From positions 4,477,001-4,541,000 of the forward strand of contig NZ_CP039690.1 of NCBI RefSeq assembly GCF_005144885.1: a DNA stretch of 64,000 nt, read 5' to 3'. The DNA comes from Phreatobacter stygius. Its GTDB lineage: Bacteria > Pseudomonadota > Alphaproteobacteria > Rhizobiales > Phreatobacteraceae. The position numbers and the translations under genes are program-made. The notes under the pieces were generated by a model. That model was not told the origin of the DNA. It was given only the letters and a program-made list of their open reading frames with translations, and made no database searches. Each line of letters starts with the position of its first letter. Position 1 is the first letter of the stretch. Positions 9,878 to 18,419 of the stretch are shown one piece after another.

Positions 9878-10861
9878 ATGCGTGCGCCTCTCGACCTCGA
9901 CAAGCTCAGCCAGGCCATTCGCGCGGGGGATCGCGCTGTCCTCGCCCGTGCCATCACCCTGGTCGAATCGACCCGGCCCGAGCATCAGGCGCTCGCCCGC
10001 GATCTGGTGCAACGGCTCCTGCCGGAGACCGGCCGTGCCATTCGCATCGGCATTACCGGCGTGCCCGGCGCGGGCAAGTCGACCACCATCGATACGTTCG
10101 GCTCCAATCTGACGGCATCGGGCCATCGGGTCGCGGTGCTCGCCGTCGATCCGTCCTCGTCACGCACCGGCGGCTCGATCCTCGGCGACAAGACACGCAT
10201 GGCGCGGCTGGCGGTCGACCCCAACGCCTATGTCAGGCCCTCGCCGTCGTCGGGCACGCTTGGTGGCGTCGCCGCCAAGACCCGTGAGACCATGCTGCTC
10301 TGCGAGGCCGCCGGCTTCGACGTCATCCTGGTCGAGACCGTTGGCGTCGGCCAGTCGGAGACCGCCGTCGCCGACATGACCGATCTCTTCCTGGTGCTGA
10401 TGCTGCCGGGCGCGGGGGACGAGCTGCAGGGCATCAAGAAGGGCATTCTCGAACTGGCCGACATCATCGCGGTCAACAAGGCCGACGGCGACGGCGTCCA
10501 GCGCGCCAAGGCGGCGGCCGCGGAATATCGCGCGGCCCTGCACATCATGGCGCCGAAATCCCGTGTCTGGTCACCGCCGGTCCTGCTGATATCGGGCCTC
10601 GCCAATCAGGGCCTCGACAAACTCTGGGAGCAGATCGGCGCCTATCGCGCCAAGACCGAAGCGTCCGGCGATTTTGCCGCCAGGCGGCGTGCCCAGGGGG
10701 TCAAGTGGATGTGGACGATGCTGCAGGAGCGGGTCACCGACCGGCTGAAGCGCGATCCTGTCCTGAAGGCCCGCCTGCCGGCGCTGGAGGCCGATGTCGC
10801 CAGCGGCCGTATTGCGCCCATGGTGGCGGTCGAAGAGATCGCCACGGCGCTGGGGCTTTAA
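9878..10861 (+). CDS. meaB: methylmalonyl-CoA mutase-associated GTPase MeaB
   Basis: A 327-residue G3E-family P-loop GTPase that protects and reactivates methylmalonyl-CoA mutase by gating cofactor loading. Walker A is GVPGAGKST (Lys67). Switch and base-recognition elements are ILVETVGVGQSE and NKADG, with the MeaB-type segment PSSSRTGGSILGDKTRM. The ATG at 9878 is preferred because family alignment begins with a short helical arm (LDLDKLSQAIRAGDR). It lies 68 bp after the chemoreceptor and about 6.7 kb from mutB, with unrelated genes in between. Confidence 0.97.
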   Translation: MRAPLDLDKLSQAIRAGDRAVLARAITLVESTRPEHQALARDLVQRLLPETGRAIRIGITGVPGAGKSTTIDTFGSNLTASGHRVAVLAVDPSSSRTGGSILGDKTRMARLAVDPNAYVRPSPSSGTLGGVAAKTRETMLLCEAAGFDVILVETVGVGQSETAVADMTDLFLVLMLPGAGDELQGIKKGILELADIIAVNKADGDGVQRAKAAAAEYRAALHIMAPKSRVWSPPVLLISGLANQGLDKLWEQIGAYRAKTEASGDFAARRRAQGVKWMWTMLQERVTDRLKRDPVLKARLPALEADVASGRIAPMVAVEEIATALGL

Positions 10862-10994
10862 CATCCGCGGCGATCGGCGCGCCGCGACCACCAGCCATCC
10901 TCGCCGCAATCTTGTTGACTGCCGTCGCGTCACGATAGGGTCCCGCCACCAGCGAACCACAAGCTGGATCAGGGACCGGATATCGCAAGGGCAC

Positions 10995-11993
10995 ATGATG
11001 GCATTCACCCGCCGCACCATCGGGCTGGCCGCGCTTGGCGCGCCGTTCATCTTCACCGGAAGCGCGCAGGCGCAGACCATCCCGCTCAAGCGCCTGGTCG
11101 TGCCGTTCCTGGCCGGCGGAGCGCTTGATCTCGTCGGCCGGCTGCTCGCCGATGCGCTCGGGCCGGCCACCGGCGGGCGGGTCGTGGTCGAGAATATCGG
11201 CGGCGCCGGGGCGATGCTCGGCATCGCCAATGTCGCCAACTCGCCGGCCGACGGCACGACCGCCGGCGTGGCCACCGCCTCGACGCTGATCACCAACAAA
11301 TATCTGTTCGCGCGGATGCTCTACGATCCGGACAAGGATCTGACCGCGATCACCCGCATCGCCACCGGCACGATCCTGTGCGTGGTCAACGCCCGCAGGG
11401 CCGAGGAGCGTGGCTGGAAGACGTTCCGCGACTTGGTCGCCTGGGGCAAGGCCAATCCCGGCAAGATCAATTTCGGCTCGTCGGGTCTCGGCCAGACCTC
11501 GCATCTGATGCAGGGGTTGCTCAACGCCCGCTGCGGCACCGCCATGGTGCATGTGCCCTATCGTGGCGGCGCGCCGGCGATCGCCGACCTGATGTCCGGC
11601 AATATCGACGTGATGTTCGACACCATGGCGGCGCTGTTGCCCAACGTCGCGGCCGGAACCTTCAGGGCGCTGGCGGTGGCGAGCGCCGAGCGGCAACCCT
11701 TCCTGCCCGATGTTCCCGGCATGAAGGAATTCGCCGATCTGAAGCTTGCCGACATCGACATCCAGACCTGGTTCGCGGTCGCCGTGCCGGCGGCGACCCC
11801 GGCGCCGATCGTCGCGGAATATCACAAGGCCGTCGTCGCCGCGGTCGCCACCCCGCGTTATGGCGAACGAATGACGCCGGCAGGCCTGATGGCGGTCACC
11901 GACCCGTCTCCCGCCGCGCTGAAGGATCTGATCAAGCGCGAGAATCCGTTCTGGGAGGAACTGGTCAGGGTTTCCGGCACCAGGCTCGACTGA
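10995..11993 (+). CDS. orphan TctC-family substrate-binding protein
   Basis: A 332-residue periplasmic TTT/Bug-type binding protein with signal MMAFTRRTIGLAALG ending GSAQAQ, then PLKRLVVPFLAGGALDLVGR. The usual Pro/Gly-rich pocket loop is altered: VPFLAGGALD where many homologues have a VPxxPGGxxD pattern. Either ATG 10995 or ATG 10998 could serve; the latter sits better behind AAGGG. No tctA or tctB accompanies it, as with many Bug-type receptors. The amidase gene downstream on the same strand suggests an amide-type ligand, but this is unproven. Confidence 0.9.
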   Translation: MMAFTRRTIGLAALGAPFIFTGSAQAQTIPLKRLVVPFLAGGALDLVGRLLADALGPATGGRVVVENIGGAGAMLGIANVANSPADGTTAGVATASTLITNKYLFARMLYDPDKDLTAITRIATGTILCVVNARRAEERGWKTFRDLVAWGKANPGKINFGSSGLGQTSHLMQGLLNARCGTAMVHVPYRGGAPAIADLMSGNIDVMFDTMAALLPNVAAGTFRALAVASAERQPFLPDVPGMKEFADLKLADIDIQTWFAVAVPAATPAPIVAEYHKAVVAAVATPRYGERMTPAGLMAVTDPSPAALKDLIKRENPFWEELVRVSGTRLD

Positions 11994-12115
11994 ACTTCGG
12001 GCGCCGTTGCGCCAGACCGCCGCCGTGCGCAGACGACCTCTGTCGTCAGCACGGCTCGACTTTGGCGCATGGCCTCCGTTACGGTCACGTCCGCTTTGGA
12101 TACAGGGGACGAAAC

Positions 12116-13534
12116 GTGGCGAAAACACCGATCTGGCAATGGTCTGCCGTGGACACGGCGGCAGCGATCAAAAAGGGCAAGGTCAGCTCCGAAGAGGTCG
12201 TGCGCGCTCATGTCGACCGCATGCACCAGGCCAATCCGCAGATCAACGCCGTGGTCGTCGACCTCAGCAAGGAAGCGATCAAGGCCGCCAAGGCCGCCGA
12301 CAAGGCGCTGGCCAAGGGCCGGGATGTCGGCCCGCTGCACGGCGTGCCGGTCACCATCAAGATCAATATCGATGTCGAGGGCCAGGCCAATTCCAACGGC
12401 GTGGTGGCCTTCAAGGACAATATCGCGCCAGGCGATTCGCCGGTCACCAGCAATCTGAAAAAGGCCGGCGCGATCATTCTCGGACTGACCAACACGCCCG
12501 AATTCTCGATGCGCGGCTTTACCGACAATCCGCTGCATGGCCTCACCCTCAATCCCTGGGACCCGGCGGTCACCTGCGGCGGCTCCTCGGGCGGCGCCGG
12601 CGCGTCGATCGCCATGGGCATCGGCACCATTGGTCATGGCAACGACATTGGCGGTTCGCTGCGCTGGCCGGCCCAGTGCAATGGCATCGCCACCATCAAG
12701 CCGACGCAAGGACGCATCCCGGCGTTCAACCCGAGCGCCACGGCCGAACGGCCGCTGATGGCGCAGTTCATGTCGTCGCAGGGCCCCATGGCACGCGAGA
12801 TCCGCGACGTTCGTCTCGGCCTCGAAGTGATGGCCCAGCGCGATCCGCGTGATCCCTGGTGGGTGCCGGCGCCCCTGAAGGGGCCGAAGCTGAAGGGCCC
12901 GATCAAGGTGGCGCTCGCCAAGATCCCCGCGGATATGGACACCGATCGCGGCGTGATCGCGCTGGTCCGCAAGGCCGCCGATCATCTCAGCGATGCCGGC
13001 TACAACGTCACCGAGGTCGAAGTCCCCGATCTCGGCGGTGTCTGGCAGCTCTGGTGCAATCTGATCATGACCGAGCTCGCCGTGCTGCAGGAGGCACAGA
13101 TGCGCGCCACCACCGGCGCGGATTTCCAGAAGACCCTGGACGGCTTCCTGGCTCTGTCCACCAAGCTCGACCAGACCGGCTACATGAAGGCGATCAGTGA
13201 TCGTTCGCGCCACATCCGCAACTGGATGACCTTCCTGGAGGACTATCCGCTGGTGCTGACCCCGACCACGGTCAAGCGGACACCGGAAACCAATGCCGAT
13301 CTCGGCGGCGACAAGCGGGTCAAGGAACTGTTCCACAACGATCTGCGATTCATCTCGTCGATCAACGTGCTGGGACTGCCGGCGGCCGTCGTGCCGGTCG
13401 GCCTCAACAAGGGGCTGCCGGTCGGCGTGCAGATCATCGGCTCGCGTTACCGCGAGGATCTGTGCCTGGACGCGGCCGCGGCGGTCGAGAAGAAGGCGGG
13501 TATCCTGGTCAAGCAGCTGTGGGAGCGCGGCTGA
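12116..13534 (+). CDS. amidase (amidase-signature family)
   Basis: A cytosolic hydrolase of 472 residues in the amidase-signature family. The Ser-cisSer-Lys triad elements are visible: GVPVTIKINIDV (Lys), GGSSGGAGAS (cis-Ser) and GNDIGGSLRWPAQ (nucleophile Ser). The GTG at 12116 follows AGGGGA with six-base spacing and begins MAKTPIWQWSAVD; a longer open frame upstream overlaps the binding-protein gene and has non-native composition. It is probably co-transcribed with the binding protein 122 bp upstream. The substrate is unknown. Confidence 0.94.
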   Translation: MAKTPIWQWSAVDTAAAIKKGKVSSEEVVRAHVDRMHQANPQINAVVVDLSKEAIKAAKAADKALAKGRDVGPLHGVPVTIKINIDVEGQANSNGVVAFKDNIAPGDSPVTSNLKKAGAIILGLTNTPEFSMRGFTDNPLHGLTLNPWDPAVTCGGSSGGAGASIAMGIGTIGHGNDIGGSLRWPAQCNGIATIKPTQGRIPAFNPSATAERPLMAQFMSSQGPMAREIRDVRLGLEVMAQRDPRDPWWVPAPLKGPKLKGPIKVALAKIPADMDTDRGVIALVRKAADHLSDAGYNVTEVEVPDLGGVWQLWCNLIMTELAVLQEAQMRATTGADFQKTLDGFLALSTKLDQTGYMKAISDRSRHIRNWMTFLEDYPLVLTPTTVKRTPETNADLGGDKRVKELFHNDLRFISSINVLGLPAAVVPVGLNKGLPVGVQIIGSRYREDLCLDAAAAVEKKAGILVKQLWERG

Positions 13535-13555
13535 CCCGCGGCCGGCCGGCGCGGC

Positions 13556-14023
13556 TCAGGCGAGCCGCTTGACCATCGGATGAATGTTGCCGCCGCGCCA
13601 TGGCTTCGGCGGTCCGTCATCCCGGTAGCCGGCGCACAGGTAGAAGCGGTGCGCCGTGATGGTGCTGGTCAGCTTGGCCCGATGGCAGCCAAGGCTGGCC
13701 AGATGCCGTTCCAGCTCCGCCACCATGGCCTTGCTGACGCCGCGAAAGCGGAATGTGGGCGAGACATAGTTGAGCGTGATCTCGCCCGAGGCCGCTGCCG
13801 ATCCGACGCCGGCAATGGCGCCGTCGTCGTCGACTGCGACCATCACGACACTGTCCGGATCAGCGATCCAGGCGGCGACCGTCTCGGGTGTCTTGTTGGC
13901 GAGCCAGCCGGTGAGAACCACCGGATCGTCCTGGTGGTCGGCGCGGCAGAGCTCGGCGATCGATCGGCGCAGCACCTCGGCCGCCGCGGCCGCATCCGCC
14001 TCTGTTGCCCGACGGATCCTCAT
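13556..14023 (-). CDS. GNAT family N-acetyltransferase
   Basis: A 155-residue GNAT acyltransferase that moves acetyl from acetyl-CoA to an amine. It starts MRIRRATEADAAAAAEVL, has the core strand and beta-bulge region ITLNYVSPTFRFRGVSKAMV (the acetyl-CoA loop is R-F-R-G-V-S rather than the textbook Q/RxxGxG/A), and ends with the usual LTSTITAHRFYLCAGYRDDG. It is convergent with the amidase, 21 bp apart. The substrate is unknown. Confidence 0.88.
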   Translation of the reverse strand: MRIRRATEADAAAAAEVLRRSIAELCRADHQDDPVVLTGWLANKTPETVAAWIADPDSVVMVAVDDDGAIAGVGSAAASGEITLNYVSPTFRFRGVSKAMVAELERHLASLGCHRAKLTSTITAHRFYLCAGYRDDGPPKPWRGGNIHPMVKRLA

Positions 14024-14274
14024 GGCCAGTCCTCTGCAGGTCGGGTGAGCTTAGGCGGCGGCTGTGGGCCAAGGAAGGCGGGGGCCGGCGATTTGGCCGA
14101 TCGCCCCGTTTCCGACGCAGTCTTGGTTTGTCCTCGGCTGCACCGGCGGCGCAGCCTGGTCGGTGGCGCGCCGGTTCGAAGGTCGGCGCCATCCGTTCGC
14201 GATCGTGCTTGGCGGCGACCGCCGGGCATTGCTACAACCATCGCAGTGCAGCGCCACAGCCCAGGAATGATCTC

Positions 14275-15777
14275 ATGGCCGACGACAGCCTCTTCATCGG
14301 CAAGAGCACCAAGCCCGAAGAGCTCGCCCTTAAGTTCGGCAATCGCCATGGCCTGATCACCGGCGCCACCGGCACCGGCAAGACCGTGACGCTGCAAGTG
14401 CTGGCCGAAGGTTTCTCCAATGCCGGCGTGCCGGTCTTTGCCGCCGATATCAAAGGTGATCTCTCCGGCGTCGCCGCCATGGGCGAGGCCAAGCCGTTCA
14501 TTCTCGACCGCGCCAAGCAGGTCGGGCTGAATTGGGCGCCGGCCGAGTTCCCGGTGGTGTTCTGGGACCTGTTCGGCGAACAGGGCCATCCGATCCGCGC
14601 GACGATCTCCGAGATGGGACCGCTGCTGCTGTCGCGCCTGATGGACCTGAACGAGACCCAGGAAGGGGTGATCAACATCCTGTTCCGTTATGCCGACGAG
14701 AAGGGCCTGTTGCTGCTCGATCTGAAAGATCTGCGCGCCATGCTCGCCGAGCTCGGCTCCAACAAGGAACTGCAGAACGAATTGCGCGCGGCCTATGGCA
14801 ATGTCTCGGCCCAGTCGGTCGGTGCCATTCAGCGTCAGCTGCTGACCTTGGAGAACCAGGGCGGATCGCAGTTCTTCGGTGAGCCCGCCTTGATCCTCAA
14901 GGATCTGATGCGGACCGACCGCGACGGCCGCGGCATCATCAATCTGCTCGCCGCCGACAAGCTGATGGGCAGCCCGCAGCTCTATGCGACCTTCCTGCTG
15001 TGGCTGATGTCCGAGCTGTTCCAGGAGCTTCCCGAGGTTGGCGACCTCGACAAGCCGAAGCTGGTCTTCTTCTTCGACGAGGCCCATCTCCTGTTCAACG
15101 ACGCACCCAAGGCGCTCGTCGAAAAGATCGAGCAGGTGGTGCGCCTCATCCGCTCGAAGGGTGTCGGCATCTATTTCGTCACCCAGAACCCGCTCGACGT
15201 GCCGGAGACGGTCCTCGCCCAGCTCGGCAACCGTGTCCAGCATGCCTTGCGCGCCTTCACTCCGCGCGACCAGAAGGCGGTCAAGGCGGCGGCGACAACC
15301 TTCCGCCAGAATCCCAAGCTCAACACCGAAGAGGTCATCACCCAGCTCGGCAAGGGCGAGGCGCTGGTCTCGATGCTCGAGGGCAATGGCGTGCCCTCGA
15401 TCGTTCAACGGACCCTGATCGCGCCGCCGACCGCGCGGATCGGCCCGGTGACCGTCGCGGAGCGCCAGCAGATCATCGCCGCAAGCCCGGTGAAGGATCG
15501 GTATGACGAGGTCGTCGATCGTGAATCGGCCTTCGAGCAATTGCAGAAGCGCCACCAGGCGGAGCAGGCCCCGCAGGAAGCCGATACCGGCGGGCTTGGC
15601 GGTCTGCTCGGCGGCCTTCTGGGCGGCGGTTCGGCGCCGGCGGGCAAGGGCGGTCGCAGTCGCATGACCACCAGCGAAGTCATGATCCGCAATGCCGCCG
15701 GCTCGATCGCCAGATCGGTCGGAACCCAGATCGGCCGGGCGCTCATTCGCGGCGTCCTTGGCGGCTTCCGGCGCTAG
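14275..15777 (+). CDS. HerA-like ATP-binding protein (DUF853, YjgR family)
   Basis: A 500-residue FtsK/HerA-type ATPase. Walker A GATGTGKTV with Lys36; Walker B LVFFFDEAHLLF with Asp268/Glu269; a sensor region GIYFVTQNPLDVP; an arginine-rich segment (LGNRVQHALRAFTPRDQKAV) follows. A Gly-rich linker (GGLGGLLGGLLGGGS) precedes a short C-terminal tail. This matches the DUF853 helicase-HerA-like family. The cellular role of YjgR-type proteins is not settled. The ATG at 14275 follows AGGAA. A longer open frame upstream is rejected on composition. Confidence 0.93.
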   Translation: MADDSLFIGKSTKPEELALKFGNRHGLITGATGTGKTVTLQVLAEGFSNAGVPVFAADIKGDLSGVAAMGEAKPFILDRAKQVGLNWAPAEFPVVFWDLFGEQGHPIRATISEMGPLLLSRLMDLNETQEGVINILFRYADEKGLLLLDLKDLRAMLAELGSNKELQNELRAAYGNVSAQSVGAIQRQLLTLENQGGSQFFGEPALILKDLMRTDRDGRGIINLLAADKLMGSPQLYATFLLWLMSELFQELPEVGDLDKPKLVFFFDEAHLLFNDAPKALVEKIEQVVRLIRSKGVGIYFVTQNPLDVPETVLAQLGNRVQHALRAFTPRDQKAVKAAATTFRQNPKLNTEEVITQLGKGEALVSMLEGNGVPSIVQRTLIAPPTARIGPVTVAERQQIIAASPVKDRYDEVVDRESAFEQLQKRHQAEQAPQEADTGGLGGLLGGLLGGGSAPAGKGGRSRMTTSEVMIRNAAGSIARSVGTQIGRALIRGVLGGFRR

Positions 15778-15922
15778 GGGCCGGACTGGGGCGCGGCTGG
15801 ATTGTCGCAGGTGCGACTCATCCACCGACTTCTGACTCACATAGGCTAGTATGGAAGACGATTAACATGTATTGTATCCAATAAGTTGTATTGGCGACCG
15901 CGCGAATGTCGGGATTGGGGCC

Positions 15923-16372
15923 ATGGCGGGGATGAAGCAGATCCAGGCGGCGCAGGTCGTTTTGCTGCGTACGACCGGTGCAGCGGCGGACAAGGCCGCG
16001 CAAGACCTCAGAGACCTTGGAATGACACATGTCACGGTGGTGGCATCGGCGGTCGATCTCGCCGGTCGCATTGCCGGCGGCAAGGTTGATGTCCTGGTCG
16101 TCTACGATCAGGATCTGCCTGCCAGTTTCGCGCGTAGTGAACTGGGCACGGCACGTCCGCCGGCCGATGCGCTCGGCTCCGCGATCCCCTGTCTGTTGCT
16201 GACATCGACCCAGGCCTTTGCCTCGAACCATGCGGCCCAGGCCGCCGGCTTTGCCGCGGTGCTGGGCGCGACCGTGCCGGCGCGCGTGCTCTACCGGCGG
16301 GTCGGGGCCCTGCTGCAACGGGTGCGGCGGCTCGGCCGTGAGCGTGATGCAGCCCAGCGCGCCGCTGCCTGA
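15923..16372 (+). CDS. degenerate receiver-like protein, unknown function
   Basis: A 149-residue protein with the alternating hydrophobic strand pattern of a CheY fold: QVVLLRT, THVTVVASA, VDVLVVYDQDLP (an Asp-bearing strand end), IPCLLLTST (a Thr/Ser strand end) and AGFAAVLGATVPARVL where a KP loop would be. The acidic pocket at the N-terminal strand and the conserved lysine are absent, so phosphorylation is doubtful. The ATG at 15923 is preferred (GGGG upstream); ATG 15872 is possible. Monocistronic between the HerA-like gene and the dipeptidase. Confidence 0.65.
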   Translation: MAGMKQIQAAQVVLLRTTGAAADKAAQDLRDLGMTHVTVVASAVDLAGRIAGGKVDVLVVYDQDLPASFARSELGTARPPADALGSAIPCLLLTSTQAFASNHAAQAAGFAAVLGATVPARVLYRRVGALLQRVRRLGRERDAAQRAAA

Positions 16373-16490
16373 TCGGACATCCCGGATCCAGACCTGTCAT
16401 TTGTCGACCTCAGGCGGTTGATCCCGGCCCGTTCCCAAACTGGCCGGGTCTTGTTAGCGTCGGCGCCTCCGCCAATGCTGGAATCCCGCC

Positions 16491-17882
16491 ATGACCTCAC
16501 CCCGTCCCGTCGAGCAGGTGCTCGAGACCGTCGACAATTCGCTTGATCAGAGCCTCGATCGCCTGTTCGCGCTGTTGCGGATCAAATCCATCTCCACCGA
16601 CAGCGCCTATGCCAAGGACTGTGTCGCCGCGGCCGAGTGGCTGGCGGCCGACCTCCGCACGATCGGCTTTTCGGCCGAGGTGCGGCCGACCGGCGGTCAT
16701 CCTGCCGTCGTCGCCAAGAGTCCGGCCGCCACCGGCCCTCACGCCTTATTCTATGGCCACTATGACGTGCAGCCTGTCGATCCGCTCAACCTTTGGGAGA
16801 CGCCACCCTTCGAGCCGCGCATTGCCGCCGGCCCGGATGGCGCCAAACGTATCGTGGCGCGCGGCGCCTGCGACGACAAGGGCCAGGTGATGACCTTCGT
16901 CGAGGCCTGCCGGGCCTGGAAGGCGGTGACCGGCTCGCTGCCGATGGGCCTGACATTGCTGATCGAAGGCGAGGAGGAGAGCGGCTCGAAACATCTGTTC
17001 GATTTCGTCAAAGCCAATGCCGCCGAGCTCAAAGCCGATATCGCCTTCGTCTGCGATACCGGCATGTGGGATCCGCAGACACCGGCGATCACCACGTCGT
17101 TGCGCGGACTGGTCTATGAGGAGGTCAAGGTGATCGCGGCCGACCGGGACCTGCATTCCGGCCTGTTCGGCGGGGCGGCGCGGAACCCGATCCACGTCCT
17201 GTCCAAGATCATTGGTTCACTCCACGATGACCAGGGCCGCATTACCATCCCCGGTTTCTATGATGGCGTGCAGGAATTGCCCGAAGACGTCCGCGCCGAC
17301 TGGGAGGCTCTCGACCTGAACGCCGAAGGGTTCCTCGGTCCCATCGGGCTCAGCCAGCCGATCGGCGAAAAGGGGCGACTGCTGATCGAAATGGTCCAGT
17401 CGCGGCCAACCTGCGATGCCAATGGCATTATTGGCGGCTATACCGGCGAGGGCACCAAGACGGTGATCCCGTCCGATGCCTCGGCGAAGATCTCGTTCCG
17501 TCTGGTTGGCGGGCAGGATCCGCTCAAGGTTCGCGACGCTTTCCACGCTTTTGTTCGCGCGCAATTGCCGGCCGACTGCAAGGTCGAGTTCATCAGCTAC
17601 AAGGCCAGCCCGGCGATCCAGTTGCCCTGGACCATGCCGGCACTCGTCGGCGCGCGCGCCGCGCTCACCGCCGAATGGGGCAAGAAAGCCGTCACCATTG
17701 GCTCCGGCGGATCGATCCCGATCGTCGGCGATTTCAAGACGGTGCTTGGCGTCGACTCGCTTCTGGTCGGTTTCGGCCTGGACGATGACCGGGTTCATTC
17801 ACCGAACGAGAAATATGACCTCAAGAGCTTCCACAAGGGCATCCGCAGCTGGGTGCGGATCCTGGATGCGCTGGCCGCCTGA
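16491..17882 (+). CDS. M20 family dipeptidase
   Basis: A 463-residue zinc-dependent M20 peptidase that hydrolyses dipeptides or similar amides. Metal-binding and catalytic motifs are GHYDVQP (His90, Asp92), GACDDKGQ and EGEEESGS. A dimerisation domain occupies roughly residues 210-370, and a late metal-site element follows near the C-terminus (VHSPNEKYD). The length fits the CNDP-like branch of M20. The ATG at 16491 begins MTSPRPVEQVLE. It is followed by three short direct repeats and a strong terminator. Confidence 0.95.
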   Translation: MTSPRPVEQVLETVDNSLDQSLDRLFALLRIKSISTDSAYAKDCVAAAEWLAADLRTIGFSAEVRPTGGHPAVVAKSPAATGPHALFYGHYDVQPVDPLNLWETPPFEPRIAAGPDGAKRIVARGACDDKGQVMTFVEACRAWKAVTGSLPMGLTLLIEGEEESGSKHLFDFVKANAAELKADIAFVCDTGMWDPQTPAITTSLRGLVYEEVKVIAADRDLHSGLFGGAARNPIHVLSKIIGSLHDDQGRITIPGFYDGVQELPEDVRADWEALDLNAEGFLGPIGLSQPIGEKGRLLIEMVQSRPTCDANGIIGGYTGEGTKTVIPSDASAKISFRLVGGQDPLKVRDAFHAFVRAQLPADCKVEFISYKASPAIQLPWTMPALVGARAALTAEWGKKAVTIGSGGSIPIVGDFKTVLGVDSLLVGFGLDDDRVHSPNEKYDLKSFHKGIRSWVRILDALAA

Positions 17883-17885
17883 CGT

Positions 17886-17939
17886 TTGGGCCGTCGTCAA
17901 GGGACTTGGCCGTCGTCAAAGGATTTGGGCCGTCGACAA
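17886..17939. repeat. three tandem copies of a ~20-bp unit with a 14-15 bp core
   Basis: The core TTGGGCCGTCGTCAA occurs at 17886-17900, 17906-17919 (one G shorter) and 17925-17939 (GTCGACAA). Spacing is 20 and 19 bp. The copies fill the gap between the dipeptidase stop and the terminator hairpin. No function is assigned; this could be slippage-derived spacer DNA. Confidence 0.7.
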
Positions 17940-17940
17940 A

Positions 17941-17975
17941 AAAGACGCCGCGCGGATGGTCCGCGCGGCGTCTTT
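17941..17975. terminator. bidirectional intrinsic terminator between dipeptidase and mucR
   Basis: A perfect 16-bp stem (left arm AAAGACGCCGCGCGGA, right arm TCCGCGCGGCGTCTTT) around a TGG loop. The arms carry A- and T-runs at their outer ends, so it can terminate both convergent genes: the dipeptidase on the plus strand and mucR on the minus strand. Confidence 0.9.
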
Positions 17976-17999
17976 CGATCAAAACCAGGCGTCGAGCGC

Positions 18000-18419
18000 T
18001 CAGCGTCCCTTGCGGCGGCGCTGCTGGCCGAGGCCCATCTGCTTGGCAAGCTGCGAGCGCGCGGCGGCGTAGTTCGGCGCGACCATCGGATAGTCGGCCG
18101 GCAGGCCCCACTTCTCACGATAATCTTCCGGCGACAGATTGTACTGCGTGCGCAGGTGCCGCTTCAGCGACTTGAACTTCTTGCCGTCTTCGAGGCAAAT
18201 AATGTAGTCCGGCGTGATCGACTTCTTGACCGGAACGACCGGCTTCAGAGGCTCGGCCGGCACTTCGATCTTGCCAGTGGAAATGTTGGCCAGAGCGTTG
18301 TGAACGCTGTTGATCAGGCTGGGAAGGTCGGTCGTGGACACGGAGTTATTGCTGACATAAGCCGAGACGATATCGGCAGCGAGCTCGATGTAGTTGTTTG
18401 CAGTCAACGAGTCGGCCAT
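18000..18419 (-). CDS. mucR: MucR/Ros family transcriptional regulator with altered zinc site
   Basis: A 139-residue MucR/Ros-type DNA-binding protein, a global regulator of envelope, motility and cell-cycle genes in alphaproteobacteria. The N-terminal oligomerisation part (LTANNYIELAADIVSAYVSN) is followed by the finger CLEDGKKFKSLKRHL and the C-terminal element LPADYPMVAPNYAAARSQLA. Aligned to Ros, the four zinc positions read Cys75, Asp78, His88 and Tyr93, so the last ligand is lost. The start is supported by AGAGGA in the leader. The 500-bp upstream region is A+T-rich, which suits autoregulation. Confidence 0.95.
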   Translation of the reverse strand: MADSLTANNYIELAADIVSAYVSNNSVSTTDLPSLINSVHNALANISTGKIEVPAEPLKPVVPVKKSITPDYIICLEDGKKFKSLKRHLRTQYNLSPEDYREKWGLPADYPMVAPNYAAARSQLAKQMGLGQQRRRKGR

